Shown: positions 1 through 7,050 of the stretch, one piece after another
Position numbering within the stretch: position 1 is the first letter of the stretch
Layout of the letters: each line of letters begins with the position of its first letter
NCBI GenBank assembly: GCA_020048595.1
Contig: JAIFMH010000355.1
Coordinates: 1-15,095, forward strand
DNA length: 15,095 bases
Source: Bacteroidota bacterium
Lineage (GTDB): Bacteria > Bacteroidota > Bacteroidia > Bacteroidales > UBA4417
Direction of reading: 5' to 3'
Position numbers and translations under genes: made by a program
The notes under the pieces: generated by a model
The model's database searches: none
Told to the model about the DNA's origin: nothing
The model's input: the letters and a program-made list of their open reading frames with translations, nothing else

Positions 1-124
1 TACCATTCTCATATTTTTTATTCTCCATAGAAATGTCAATTCCGTTGCAGATAAGTCCACAACGTATAAACCCCAGCGGAGTTTCAAATTCTTGTTCTAT
101 TTTGGTCATTTCGTGTGTCTTCAT
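1..124 (-). CDS. Hypothetical protein, N-terminal fragment cut by the left edge
   Basis: An open frame runs leftward from an ATG at 124-122 off the window edge, giving 41 complete codons. The translation begins MKTHEMTKIEQEFETPLGF and continues with two cysteines (C23 and C27) in a short hydrophobic stretch. A second in-frame ATG at 109-107 (M6) is an alternative start. There is no signal peptide and I recognise no family. Support comes from the frame staying open to the edge, coding-like codon choice, and a promoter-like element pointing toward it at 286-316. With only 41 residues visible this may be a small gene or a chance frame, and no function can be given. Confidence 0.35.
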   Translation of the reverse strand, partial: MKTHEMTKIEQEFETPLGFIRCGLICNGIDISMENKKYENG

Positions 125-285
125 ACTATGCCCTAGAACTAGTTTATAGAAATTATTTCCCGTATATACACATCCGATTTAGCTGACTAAGTATGGTTTT
201 TCTATCTTTTATTCAAATCCATTTTCTGTCTCTTCACCTTATAGTGGTCCGTCGTAAATTTCATTTCGGCTTTTGTTAGCGGATG

Positions 286-316
286 TAAATATACATTGGT
301 TTCACTGCACAAACAA
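286..316 (-). promoter_or_regulatory. Putative Bacteroidota-type promoter, leftward
   Basis: On the minus strand TTG (316-314) is followed after 20 nt by TATATTTA (293-286), which matches 7 of 8 positions of the Bacteroidota -7 element TAnnTTTG at a normal spacing. It would start transcription near 279, giving a leader of about 155 nt before the left-edge gene at 124. This is pattern matching only. Confidence 0.4.
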
Positions 317-476
317 CTACCCGAAAAGGCAGTATTTTACCTTGTATTAAGTGTTTATATCAAAAACAAGCATGAGCCTGCTCACCGATTTCTTTAAGCC
401 GGTTCCCATTAAGAAGAATATTTTTCGCAAACCGGATGTTAAAAACTGTAACGAAGCTGTTTGCCTGGCGACGATA

Positions 477-510
477 CAAATATAGATTCATTCAACAAAT
501 TTCGTTTCAA
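477..510 (-). promoter_or_regulatory. Putative second leftward promoter with no clear gene behind it
   Basis: On the minus strand TATATTTG (484-477) is a full match to TAnnTTTG. A TTG lies at 510-508 with a 23-nt spacer, at the long end of the usual range. No protein frame of useful size starts downstream before 264, so if active it would make a leader or an RNA. Confidence 0.3.
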
Positions 511-560
511 TTTCTGATTTTCAGTGTTTAGTCTCGGGGTGACTTGTAGCCGCCCTGTGA

Positions 561-1259
561 CTAACTAATCCCATTCCTTTCCATCAGTTTTTTCACCAGT
601 TTAGGCACTCCCGTACCGGCAGTTTCCCTCAAAACAGTTAAGTTCGTAACACCTGAAAGCATTTCAGCATGTGGGTCTATCAAATAAACCGGGGTGCCTT
701 TTTTTACATAATAGACAAGGCTGGCGGCAGGATACACATTTAAGGATGTACCGATCACAATAAAGATATCTGCTTCTGAAGAAATTTTAACAGCAGGCTC
801 AATCATCGGTACAGCTTCACCAAACCATACAATATGCGGCCGCAGCTGCGAACCTTTTTCACATAAATCACCTTTCTTTAATTCCCAGCCATCCAGCGTA
901 TAAACCAGGTTTTCGTCAACGGTACTCCGCACTTTTTTCAGCTCGCCATGCAGGTGCAGCACATGGGTCGATCCGGCTTGCTCGTGCAGATCATCCACAT
1001 TCTGAGTAATGATCTGAACATCAAACTTTTTCTCAAGTTCCGCCAGGGCAATATGGCCGGCATTTGGCTTAACATCGTACAGTTGCTTACGCCGTTGATT
1101 ATAAAATTCGAGAACCAGTGCCTGGTTTCGCTGCCATGCTTCGAAGGTTGCAACATCTTCAACCTTGTGTTCTTCCCACAATCCGTTGGAATCGCGGAAT
1201 GTCCGCAATCCGCTTTCGGCACTTATACCGGCACCTGTCAGAACTACTATCTTTTTCAT
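561..1259 (-). CDS. cobB: NAD-dependent protein deacylase, Sir2 family (CobB, class III type)
   Basis: Sirtuin of 232 residues, predicted cytosolic, that removes acyl groups from protein lysines using NAD+ and releases nicotinamide and O-acyl-ADP-ribose. Visible motifs are the NAD-binding GAGIS (9-13) followed by the GLRTFRD loop (17-23), TQNVDDLH (85-92), the catalytic His104 in HLHGE, and GTSLNVYPA near residue 170. Y53 and R56 in the helix FYNQRR form the Y-x-x-R pair that in class III sirtuins (SIRT5, E. coli CobB) binds succinyl or malonyl groups, so desuccinylase activity is inferred. The segment between H104 and RPHIVWFGE has a single cysteine (C133) instead of the four zinc ligands of classical sirtuins. 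The protein is short with no N-terminal extension. It lies downstream of mdh in the same direction but behind that gene's terminator, so it probably has its own promoter, which I could not identify. Confidence 0.93.
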   Translation of the reverse strand: MKKIVVLTGAGISAESGLRTFRDSNGLWEEHKVEDVATFEAWQRNQALVLEFYNQRRKQLYDVKPNAGHIALAELEKKFDVQIITQNVDDLHEQAGSTHVLHLHGELKKVRSTVDENLVYTLDGWELKKGDLCEKGSQLRPHIVWFGEAVPMIEPAVKISSEADIFIVIGTSLNVYPAASLVYYVKKGTPVYLIDPHAEMLSGVTNLTVLRETAGTGVPKLVKKLMERNGIS

Positions 1260-1305
1260 TCGTATTGAATTGAATTAACTCTACTATTTTTACTTTTAGC
1301 CTGAA

Positions 1306-1340
1306 ATAAAAAAGCACTCCCCACGAATGAAGAGTGCCTT
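1306..1340 (-). terminator. Intrinsic terminator of mdh
   Basis: On the minus strand GCACTC (1337-1332) pairs with GAGTGC (1319-1314). A G-U pair and two A-U pairs extend the stem, the loop is 12 nt, and a run of six T follows immediately. It starts about 20 nt after the mdh stop codon. Confidence 0.85.
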
Positions 1341-1361
1341 AAAATTAGTATAAAATCCTGT

Positions 1362-2306
1362 TTAGTCTTCGAAAATATGCATATTATCGAGGGCATCCAT
1401 CATTCCTTTAACAGAAGCAGCTGATTCTTCCAGCAGTTTTTTCTCGGCTTTATCAAGTTTCAGTTCGATAACTTCCTCAATTCCTTGTGATCCCAACCGA
1501 ACAGGCACACCGAGAAAAACATCTTTCAGCCCGTATTCGCCGTTAAGCCTTGTACAAACAGGGAAAATGCGTTTCTGATCATCAACAATAGCTTCCACCA
1601 TTTGGGCAGCTGCAGCTCCGGGAGCATACCATGCTGAAGTTCCCATCAGGTTAACCAGTTCGCCTCCGCCTTTTCGTGTGCGATCAACAATTTTATCAAT
1701 TTCATCCTTGTTAAGCAGTTCAGTAATTGGAATACCACCCACCGAAGTATAGCGTGGCAGCGGAACCATAGTATCTCCATGTCCACCCAAAAGCATAGAG
1801 TGAACATCCTTTGGCGAAATACTGAGCGCTTCGGCAATAAAGCTCCGATAACGTCCGGTATCAAGAATACCAGCCATACCGAAAACCTTGCGTTCCTCTT
1901 TCATAGCAGCTTTGTAGGCGCAATACGTCATTACATCCAACGGATTTGATACAATGATTATAATCGCCTCAGGTGAATACTTAATAACTTTTTCGGTTAC
2001 ATCCTTAACTATCAGCGCGTTGGTTTTAATTAAATCATCGCGGCTCATGCCTGGTTTACGTGGCAACCCCGAAGTAATTACCACAACACCTGATCCTTTG
2101 GTTTTCAGATAGTCGTTTGTACAACCGGTTACATGAGTGTTAAAATTATTGATTGATGATGTCTGCCAGATATCGAGAGCTTTACCTTCTGCGGTTCCCT
2201 CTTTGATATCAACCAAAACAACCTCGCGTGCCAGGTCCTTGTGTGCAACAACATTAGCAACAGTAGCGCCCACATTACCGGCACCGATAACAGTTATTTT
2301 TTTCAT
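1362..2306 (-). CDS. mdh: NAD-dependent malate dehydrogenase (LDH-like type)
   Basis: Complete 314-residue enzyme of the TCA cycle that interconverts malate and oxaloacetate with NAD(H) in the cytosol. The Rossmann fold opens with GAGNVG (8-13), and D33 at the end of the second strand indicates NAD rather than NADP. The substrate loop LPRKPGMSR (81-89) carries R83 and R89; Arg at the first position marks malate rather than lactate specificity. D149 and R152 (LDTGRYR) and the catalytic H176 (GGHGDT) complete the active site. The length and the lack of a lysine-rich C-terminal extension fit the LDH-like, usually tetrameric, bacterial type. The ATG start sits directly before the first beta strand. 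It follows maeB in the same direction after 135 bp and ends in a strong terminator. Confidence 0.96.
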   Translation of the reverse strand: MKKITVIGAGNVGATVANVVAHKDLAREVVLVDIKEGTAEGKALDIWQTSSINNFNTHVTGCTNDYLKTKGSGVVVITSGLPRKPGMSRDDLIKTNALIVKDVTEKVIKYSPEAIIIIVSNPLDVMTYCAYKAAMKEERKVFGMAGILDTGRYRSFIAEALSISPKDVHSMLLGGHGDTMVPLPRYTSVGGIPITELLNKDEIDKIVDRTRKGGGELVNLMGTSAWYAPGAAAAQMVEAIVDDQKRIFPVCTRLNGEYGLKDVFLGVPVRLGSQGIEEVIELKLDKAEKKLLEESAASVKGMMDALDNMHIFED

Positions 2307-2387
2307 ACCTTATAAAATTTCTAGTTTGATTCTAAAATTCAACGTCAGCTAAATTAATAAACATTTACATTGTTAAATATATCCGGG

Positions 2388-2395
2388 CAAAAATA
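2388..2395 (-). promoter_or_regulatory. Possible -7 element upstream of mdh
   Basis: TATTTTTG on the minus strand is a full match to TAnnTTTG, about 82 nt before the mdh ATG. No good TTG is seen at the normal -33 distance. A second TATATTTA lies at 2381-2374. There is no convincing terminator after maeB, so mdh could also be reached by read-through. Confidence 0.3.
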
Positions 2396-2441
2396 TTTCG
2401 GTAAATTTTCCGCCATATTTATCTCGCCTTGATTCAGGCTT

Positions 2442-4733
2442 TTACTTGCCATTATTTTTCTCTCTTATCTCATGGTTCTGAGCATCTATAACAGCAATAG
2501 CTGTCATATTTACTATTTCATTCACACTCGAACCCATTTGCAGTACGTGAATTGATTTATCGAGTCCCATCAGGATTGGCCCGATTGCCTCGGCACCAGC
2601 TAACTCCTGAATAAGTTTATACGCAATATTCCCGGCTGTTAAATAAGGGAATATCAGGGTATTGGCAGCAGCACCAACTAATTTGCTGAATGGGAAATGC
2701 TCCGTCAGCATTTCGTTATTTATTGCAAAATTTGCCTGCATATCGCCATCAACAATCAAGTCCGGATGATCGCGGTGCAGGATGGCTACGGCATCTCTCA
2801 CTTTAATAGGAATGTTTCCTTCAACAGATCCGAAGTTGGAATAGGAAAGCATTGCAATACGGGGTTCAATATTAAATGCACGTACAGCTTCTGCCGTTTG
2901 AAGAGCAATTTCAACAAGCGTTTCGGTTGTAGGATTCATATTTACAGTGGTATCAGCAAAAAAGAAAGGTCCTTTTTTGGTGAGCATGATATACATGGCA
3001 GAAATCCGGTTTGTATTCTTCTTCTTGCCTATGATACGCAACGCAGGGCGGATGGTTTCGGGATAATTGGTTGTTAATCCGGAGATCATGGCATCGGCAT
3101 ACCCGTTTTCGACCATGCTGGGTGCGAAAAAGTTGCGATGACCCATAAAATCGAGCGCAAGCTGTGCATTTATACCTCTGCGCTGCCTTTTTTGATAATA
3201 CTGGCTGGCAAACAACTGGCGCATTTCGAGTTGTTCCTTTTTCGTCGGATCAATAATCTCAACTCCGGGCAATTCCAGGTCATATTGCTCAATGAGTTGG
3301 TTTATGATGGTTTTGTTCCCCAACAATATTGGAATGGCTATACCTTCATCGAGTACTATTTCTGCTGCTTTAAGTACTTTGTAATTTTCTGCTTCAGCGA
3401 AAATAACCCGTTTCGGATTTGCTTGTGCTCTTGCTTTTATTTGCTTGATCAGAGGATTAGTAAGCCCGAGGCGTTTGGTAAGTTCCGCTTCATATGCAGG
3501 CCAGTCGGTGATTGGTTTACGCGCAACCCCTGTTTCCATGGCAGCTTTGGCAACTGCAGTGGCTACATATAAAATCAGGCGGGGATCACTGGGTTTAGGA
3601 ATAATGTATTCGCTTCCGAACTTCAGATTCCTGGTGTTATAGGCAATGTTTACTTCTTCCGGTACCGGCATCTTAGCCAAGTCGGCAAGGGCATATGCTG
3701 CAGCCAGTTTCATTTCCTCATTTATAGCACGGGCCCTAACATCAAGAGCGCCGCGGAAAACATACGGAAATCCAAGTACATTGTTTACCTGGTTGGGGAA
3801 GTCGCTGCGGCCGGTACCCATAATAATATCAGGACGTGCAGTGGTGGCTTCAGTATAGGATATTTCAGGAACAGGATTTGCAAGTGCAAAAACAATAGGA
3901 TGAGGTGCCATCTTCATCAGGTATTCCGGTTTCACTGCACCGGCAACGGATAATCCCAGGAACATGTCGGCACCGTCAAGAGCTTCTTCAAGCGTATTGA
4001 TGTCGCGGTCAGTTACAAATTCAGACTTATATTTGTTCAGGCCGGTTCTTTTATTGTTCAACACACCCTTGCTATCGAGCATAATGATATTTTCCTTGCG
4101 TACGCCTAACTTATGGTAAAGCCTGGTACATGAAATTGCAGCAGCTCCGGCACCACTGACAACAACTTTCATATCCTCAATTTTTTTCCCATTTATTGTC
4201 AGCGCATTCAACAATCCGGCTGAAGTGATAATAGCCGTGCCATGCTGATCGTCGTGCATCAGGGGAATATCAAGCTCCGCTTTCAATCGCTCTTCAATCT
4301 CAAAACATTCGGGTGCTTTGATATCTTCCAGGTTTATACCTCCGAAAGTTGGTGCTATCGCTTTTACAACAGCCACAAACTTATCGATATCTTTTTCATT
4401 TACCTCGATATCGAAAACATCGATATCAGCAAAAATCTTAAAAAGCAAACCTTTGCCTTCCATTACGGGCTTGCCTGCTTCAGGACCAATATCACCCAGA
4501 CCCAGCACAGCGGTCCCGTTTGATATTACTGCCACAAGGTTGCCTTTGGCGGTGTATTTGTATACGTCATCAGGGTTTGCCACTATTTCGAGACAGGGTT
4601 CGGCTACACCCGGCGAATATGCAAGCGAAAGATCGCGTTGGGTGCTGTGAGGTTTAGTCGGTACTACTTCAATTTTGCCCGGGCGCCCTTCTGCATGATA
4701 AGTGAGGGCGTTTTTTCGAATGAGAGTTGTCAT
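2442..4733 (-). CDS. maeB: NADP-dependent malic enzyme with C-terminal phosphotransacetylase-like domain (MaeB)
   Basis: Complete 763-residue protein, close to the usual length of about 760 for MaeB. It oxidatively decarboxylates malate to pyruvate and CO2, producing NADPH in the cytosol. Residues 1-420 are the malic enzyme part: the catalytic Tyr39 in SLAYSPGVAEPC, Lys94 in MEGKG, metal-ligand acids in LEDIKAPE (135-142) and HDDQHGTA (160-167), and the nucleotide-binding GAGAAA (194-199). From about residue 430 a PTA_PTB-type domain follows (RVIFAEAENYKVLKAA, later SNFGSVEG and MGLDKSIHVLQ). In characterised MaeB proteins this domain is regulatory and binds acetyl-CoA rather than making acetyl phosphate; that role is inferred here. 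The ATG start is directly preceded by AT-rich sequence without a Shine-Dalgarno. It is divergent from ruvA and upstream of mdh, so two malate-consuming enzymes are side by side. Confidence 0.96.
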   Translation of the reverse strand: MTTLIRKNALTYHAEGRPGKIEVVPTKPHSTQRDLSLAYSPGVAEPCLEIVANPDDVYKYTAKGNLVAVISNGTAVLGLGDIGPEAGKPVMEGKGLLFKIFADIDVFDIEVNEKDIDKFVAVVKAIAPTFGGINLEDIKAPECFEIEERLKAELDIPLMHDDQHGTAIITSAGLLNALTINGKKIEDMKVVVSGAGAAAISCTRLYHKLGVRKENIIMLDSKGVLNNKRTGLNKYKSEFVTDRDINTLEEALDGADMFLGLSVAGAVKPEYLMKMAPHPIVFALANPVPEISYTEATTARPDIIMGTGRSDFPNQVNNVLGFPYVFRGALDVRARAINEEMKLAAAYALADLAKMPVPEEVNIAYNTRNLKFGSEYIIPKPSDPRLILYVATAVAKAAMETGVARKPITDWPAYEAELTKRLGLTNPLIKQIKARAQANPKRVIFAEAENYKVLKAAEIVLDEGIAIPILLGNKTIINQLIEQYDLELPGVEIIDPTKKEQLEMRQLFASQYYQKRQRRGINAQLALDFMGHRNFFAPSMVENGYADAMISGLTTNYPETIRPALRIIGKKKNTNRISAMYIMLTKKGPFFFADTTVNMNPTTETLVEIALQTAEAVRAFNIEPRIAMLSYSNFGSVEGNIPIKVRDAVAILHRDHPDLIVDGDMQANFAINNEMLTEHFPFSKLVGAAANTLIFPYLTAGNIAYKLIQELAGAEAIGPILMGLDKSIHVLQMGSSVNEIVNMTAIAVIDAQNHEIREKNNGK

Positions 4734-4779
4734 GATAACCGTTTGTTAATCATTATTATAATAAAATATTTTTATAGTG

Positions 4780-4787
4780 CAAAGTAA
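4780..4787 (-). promoter_or_regulatory. Possible -7 element of maeB
   Basis: TTACTTTG on the minus strand matches TAnnTTTG in 7 of 8 positions and lies 46 nt upstream of the maeB ATG. The -33 region has no clear TTG. Confidence 0.35.
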
Positions 4788-4969
4788 CAAACAAAAGAGT
4801 TGTTTCTGAACGATATTCGATATAAACTGCATTAGCAACTGTAATTTGAAATGTGTCTAAATTACCTTTTGACAAAAAAAACAGTAATGATAATGTTTAC
4901 GTTTGAAAGAGAGTCAAAAAGCCTGATTAAGCCATATAAAACCGTATTTTATTATTCCTCTTAAATTGT

Positions 4970-4977
4970 TACTTTTG
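4970..4977 (+). promoter_or_regulatory. Probable -7 element of ruvA-sprA
   Basis: TACTTTTG, followed by CATC, is a full match to TAnnTTTG. The -33 region has only TTTT (4947-4950) at a 19-nt spacing. Transcription would begin near 4984, leaving a 5' leader of about 130 nt before ruvA. Confidence 0.5.
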
Positions 4978-5114
4978 CATCCAAACAACGGAGGTTATCG
5001 AAAATTAACGGGCCCTGCAATTCTGTGATCAATGAAAAATAATTTGCCCTGTGCAATGCCTCCACAAATCCTGCATATTTACTAAGCACTTCATTCTCAA
5101 TTTAATAAATCATT

Positions 5115-5699
5115 ATGTATTCCTTTATCGAAGGTAAAATTGCTGACCTTAATCCTACCACAGCCGTATTGGCTTGCCAGGGAATAGGATACTCGATCAA
5201 CATTTCGCTCAACACATATACTCAGATCCAGGGCAAGGAATCGTGCCGGCTTCACACTCACCTGGTAGTTCGGGAAGATGCTCTTATACTATATGGCTTT
5301 GCAGATGTAAGCGAAAAGCATGTTTTTCAGCAACTTATATCCGTGTCGGGAGTTGGCCCGAATACAGCCAGGCTCATCTTATCTTCACTTTCTCCTACCG
5401 AAGTTGCCGAAGCAATAGCCAGTGAAAATGTAAAATTACTCCAGTCTATCAAGGGTATCGGAGGTAAATCGGCATTACGGATAATCATTGATCTGAAGGA
5501 CAAAATAATGAAGGACCTGCCAGCAGGTGAAAATTTAATCTCTTCGCACAATACCGGCAAACATGAAGCGTTATCAGCATTAGTAATGTTAGGCTTTAAC
5601 AGGCCCGTTGCCGAGAAGGCCCTGGATCAGATTATTAAAGCCAACGGAGGAACACTACCGGTTGATCAATTAATTAAGAGTGCGCTGAAAATCCTCTAG
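5115..5699 (+). CDS. ruvA: Holliday junction branch migration protein RuvA
   Basis: Complete 194-residue RuvA, the junction-binding subunit that loads the RuvB motor in recombinational repair. Domain I is the OB fold (1-62, starting MYSFIEGKI and ending EDALILYGF). Domain II carries two helix-hairpin-helix motifs, VSGVGPNTA (77-85) and IKGIGGKSALRIIIDLKDK (112-130), which contact the DNA backbone. Domain III (about 145-194; EALSALVMLGFNRPVAEKAL) is the RuvB-binding part. Acidic pin residues E54 and D55 fit the family pattern. The ATG start aligns with the usual RuvA N-terminus. No ruvB or ruvC lies nearby, as is common in Bacteroidota. sprA follows after 65 bp with no terminator between, so the two are probably co-transcribed. 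Confidence 0.96.
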   Translation: MYSFIEGKIADLNPTTAVLACQGIGYSINISLNTYTQIQGKESCRLHTHLVVREDALILYGFADVSEKHVFQQLISVSGVGPNTARLILSSLSPTEVAEAIASENVKLLQSIKGIGGKSALRIIIDLKDKIMKDLPAGENLISSHNTGKHEALSALVMLGFNRPVAEKALDQIIKANGGTLPVDQLIKSALKIL

Positions 5700-5764
5700 T
5701 TATAGATTTCAGAAGCACGGTTGTTTATATTTTCAGGAATAAATACTAATTAGCTTGCCATTAC

Positions 5765-7003
5765 TTGTTGGCAGTAAAAGACAAAGAATCCAGCGGTTTG
5801 AAGAGATATATCAAATACCTATCCAGGCTTTCTTTCTTTACTATACTTATATCTCTCGTCTGGGGTGTAAGTGCTTCCATTGGCTTATCGCCCAATGAGC
5901 TCGAAAAGGGCCGTTTTATAGCTCCTCCCGACACTACTTTTACTGATACCACCTTACGTTATCCTATTCCCGAGAGTCAGAATCCATATGAAATAAACCC
6001 TTCCGGCGGTTTATACCTGAGTAATCCTTCCAACCTTAAGCAGGATGTGATCTACGATCCTAAATACAATGAATATACAATTACCAATAAAATAGGCACG
6101 CTCGATTACAGGAATCCTGCTTCTTTTTCGTTCGACGAATACCGGAAATGGGATACCCGGCAAGCACTGGATACTTACTGGCAGGAACGCGCCAACAGTA
6201 CCTCCGCAGCAACCAGGCTGGGAGTTATTCCTCAACTTCGGGTTGGCGGCGAACTTTTCGACCGCGTTTTTGGTGGCAACACAATTGATATCAAGCCACA
6301 AGGTAGTACAGAACTTACTTTTGGCGTAATATCAAATCGCCGCGACGATCCTTTTATCAGCCAGCAGTTACGACGCACTACGAATTTTGATTTCGATATG
6401 AAAATTCAGATGAGCGTTCAGGCCAAAATCGGTGATAAAATTGAATTCAATACAAATTATAATACTGAAGCCACTTTCGACTTCGAAAATAAACTGAAAC
6501 TCAAGTACGAAGGCAAAGAAGACGAAATTATCCAGCTTATCGAAGCAGGTAATGTTAATATGCCTATCAACAGTACTCTTATAACCGGCAGCCAAAGCCT
6601 TTTCGGACTCAAAACCCAGCTCAAGTTTGGAAAAGCAACCATTACAGGCGTGTTTTCGCAGCAACAAAGCCAGGTTGAAAATATTACGGTTCAGGGCGGT
6701 GCGCAGACACAAAAATTCTCTACCAGCGCTCTCGATTACGAAGAAAACAGGCACTTTTTTCTGGGCCAGACTTTTCGCGAAGAATTTGAAGATGCTGTCG
6801 TAACCCTGCCTGTTATAACTTCAAATATCAATATCACAAAAATTGAAGTGTGGGTAACCAATATTGGAGCTGCAATAACCGAAAACCGAAACCTGGTTGC
6901 ATTCCAGGATATTGGCGAAAGCAATCCTTACAATCCTGACATTAACGCAACATCACAGTCACGTTACCCTGATAACGAAGCAAACGACCTTTTCCCGGTA
7001 TAG
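5765..7003 (+). CDS. sprA: SprA, N-terminal part (frame interrupted at 7001-7003)
   Basis: First 412 residues of the giant outer-membrane translocon of the type IX secretion system (called Sov in Porphyromonas), also needed for gliding where present. A signal peptide is visible (basic RYIKYLSR, then a hydrophobic stretch FFTILISLVW, then VSA). SprA-type features follow: YDPKYNEYTITNKIG, ASFSFDEYRKWD, LRVGGELFDRVFGG, and the beta-rich DFDMKIQMSVQAKIGDKIEF that opens the barrel. There is no ATG near the 5' end. The frame opens after a stop at 5747-5749, and TTG occurs at 5765, 5768 and 5798; 5798 would give the more typical start MKRYIKY. The frame ends in TAG just after YPDNEANDLFPV, in the middle of a conserved region, and SprA-like coding resumes at once in the -1 frame. 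On its own this piece cannot form the translocon. Confidence 0.88.
   Translation: MLAVKDKESSGLKRYIKYLSRLSFFTILISLVWGVSASIGLSPNELEKGRFIAPPDTTFTDTTLRYPIPESQNPYEINPSGGLYLSNPSNLKQDVIYDPKYNEYTITNKIGTLDYRNPASFSFDEYRKWDTRQALDTYWQERANSTSAATRLGVIPQLRVGGELFDRVFGGNTIDIKPQGSTELTFGVISNRRDDPFISQQLRRTTNFDFDMKIQMSVQAKIGDKIEFNTNYNTEATFDFENKLKLKYEGKEDEIIQLIEAGNVNMPINSTLITGSQSLFGLKTQLKFGKATITGVFSQQQSQVENITVQGGAQTQKFSTSALDYEENRHFFLGQTFREEFEDAVVTLPVITSNINITKIEVWVTNIGAAITENRNLVAFQDIGESNPYNPDINATSQSRYPDNEANDLFPV
6991..7003 (+). other. Frame interruption of sprA: slippery-type heptamer T_TTC_CCG followed by TAG
   Basis: In the reading frame of the N-terminal part the codons are CTT TTC CCG GTA TAG. Positions 6991-6997 fit the X_XXY_YYZ pattern of -1 frameshift sites. 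A shift of -1 here continues as Gly-Ile-Asp-Phe-Glu-Lys without a stop, directly into the C-terminal part. A lost base in the T4 or C3 run, a larger deletion, or an assembly error would look the same. Confidence 0.6.
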
Positions 7004-7050
7004 ATTTTGAAAAAATTGAGAGTTCCAGGAAACTGAATAGTTCTGAGTTT

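Larger units (their letters stand above)
125..560. other. Spacer of 436 bp without a convincing gene
   Basis: This stretch separates the left-edge fragment from cobB. It holds two promoter-like elements on the minus strand (286-316 and 477-510) and an inverted repeat CCGGTT (399-404) / AACCGG (430-435) with a 25-nt loop. It also has a near-palindrome TGAGC-CT-GCTCA around 373-384. Only very short frames exist: a 37-codon plus-strand frame at 372-485 and a 20-codon minus-strand frame at 264-202. Neither has supporting features. A non-coding RNA or a long 5' leader of the left-edge gene is possible but not shown. Confidence 0.5.
4734..5114. other. Divergent spacer between maeB and ruvA (381 bp)
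   Basis: AT-rich spacer that must hold the start signals of maeB (leftward) and ruvA (rightward). A -7-like element is seen for each direction (4780-4787 and 4970-4977). The predicted ruvA leader is about 130 nt and contains one 17-codon frame at 5032-5085, which I do not regard as a gene. I found no RNA gene and no clear riboswitch fold. Confidence 0.5.

Noticed and set aside
372..485. 37-codon plus-strand frame (MSLLTDFFKPVPIKK...)
   Set aside because: Short, no promoter in this direction, no recognised family, and its end overlaps a full-match minus-strand -7 element.
948..1268. 106-codon plus-strand frame opposite cobB
   Set aside because: Lies antisense within a clear sirtuin gene; an overlap shadow with no family resemblance.
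2420..2441. Possible terminator after maeB (GCCT-GAATCA-AGGC)
   Set aside because: Only four base pairs and no T run after it, so not a credible intrinsic terminator.
3138..3572. 144-codon plus-strand frame opposite maeB
   Set aside because: Antisense to conserved PTA-domain and linker coding sequence; no independent support.
5032..5085. 17-codon frame in the ruvA leader, a possible leader peptide
   Set aside because: No repeated regulatory codons and no attenuator hairpin follow; too short to separate from chance.
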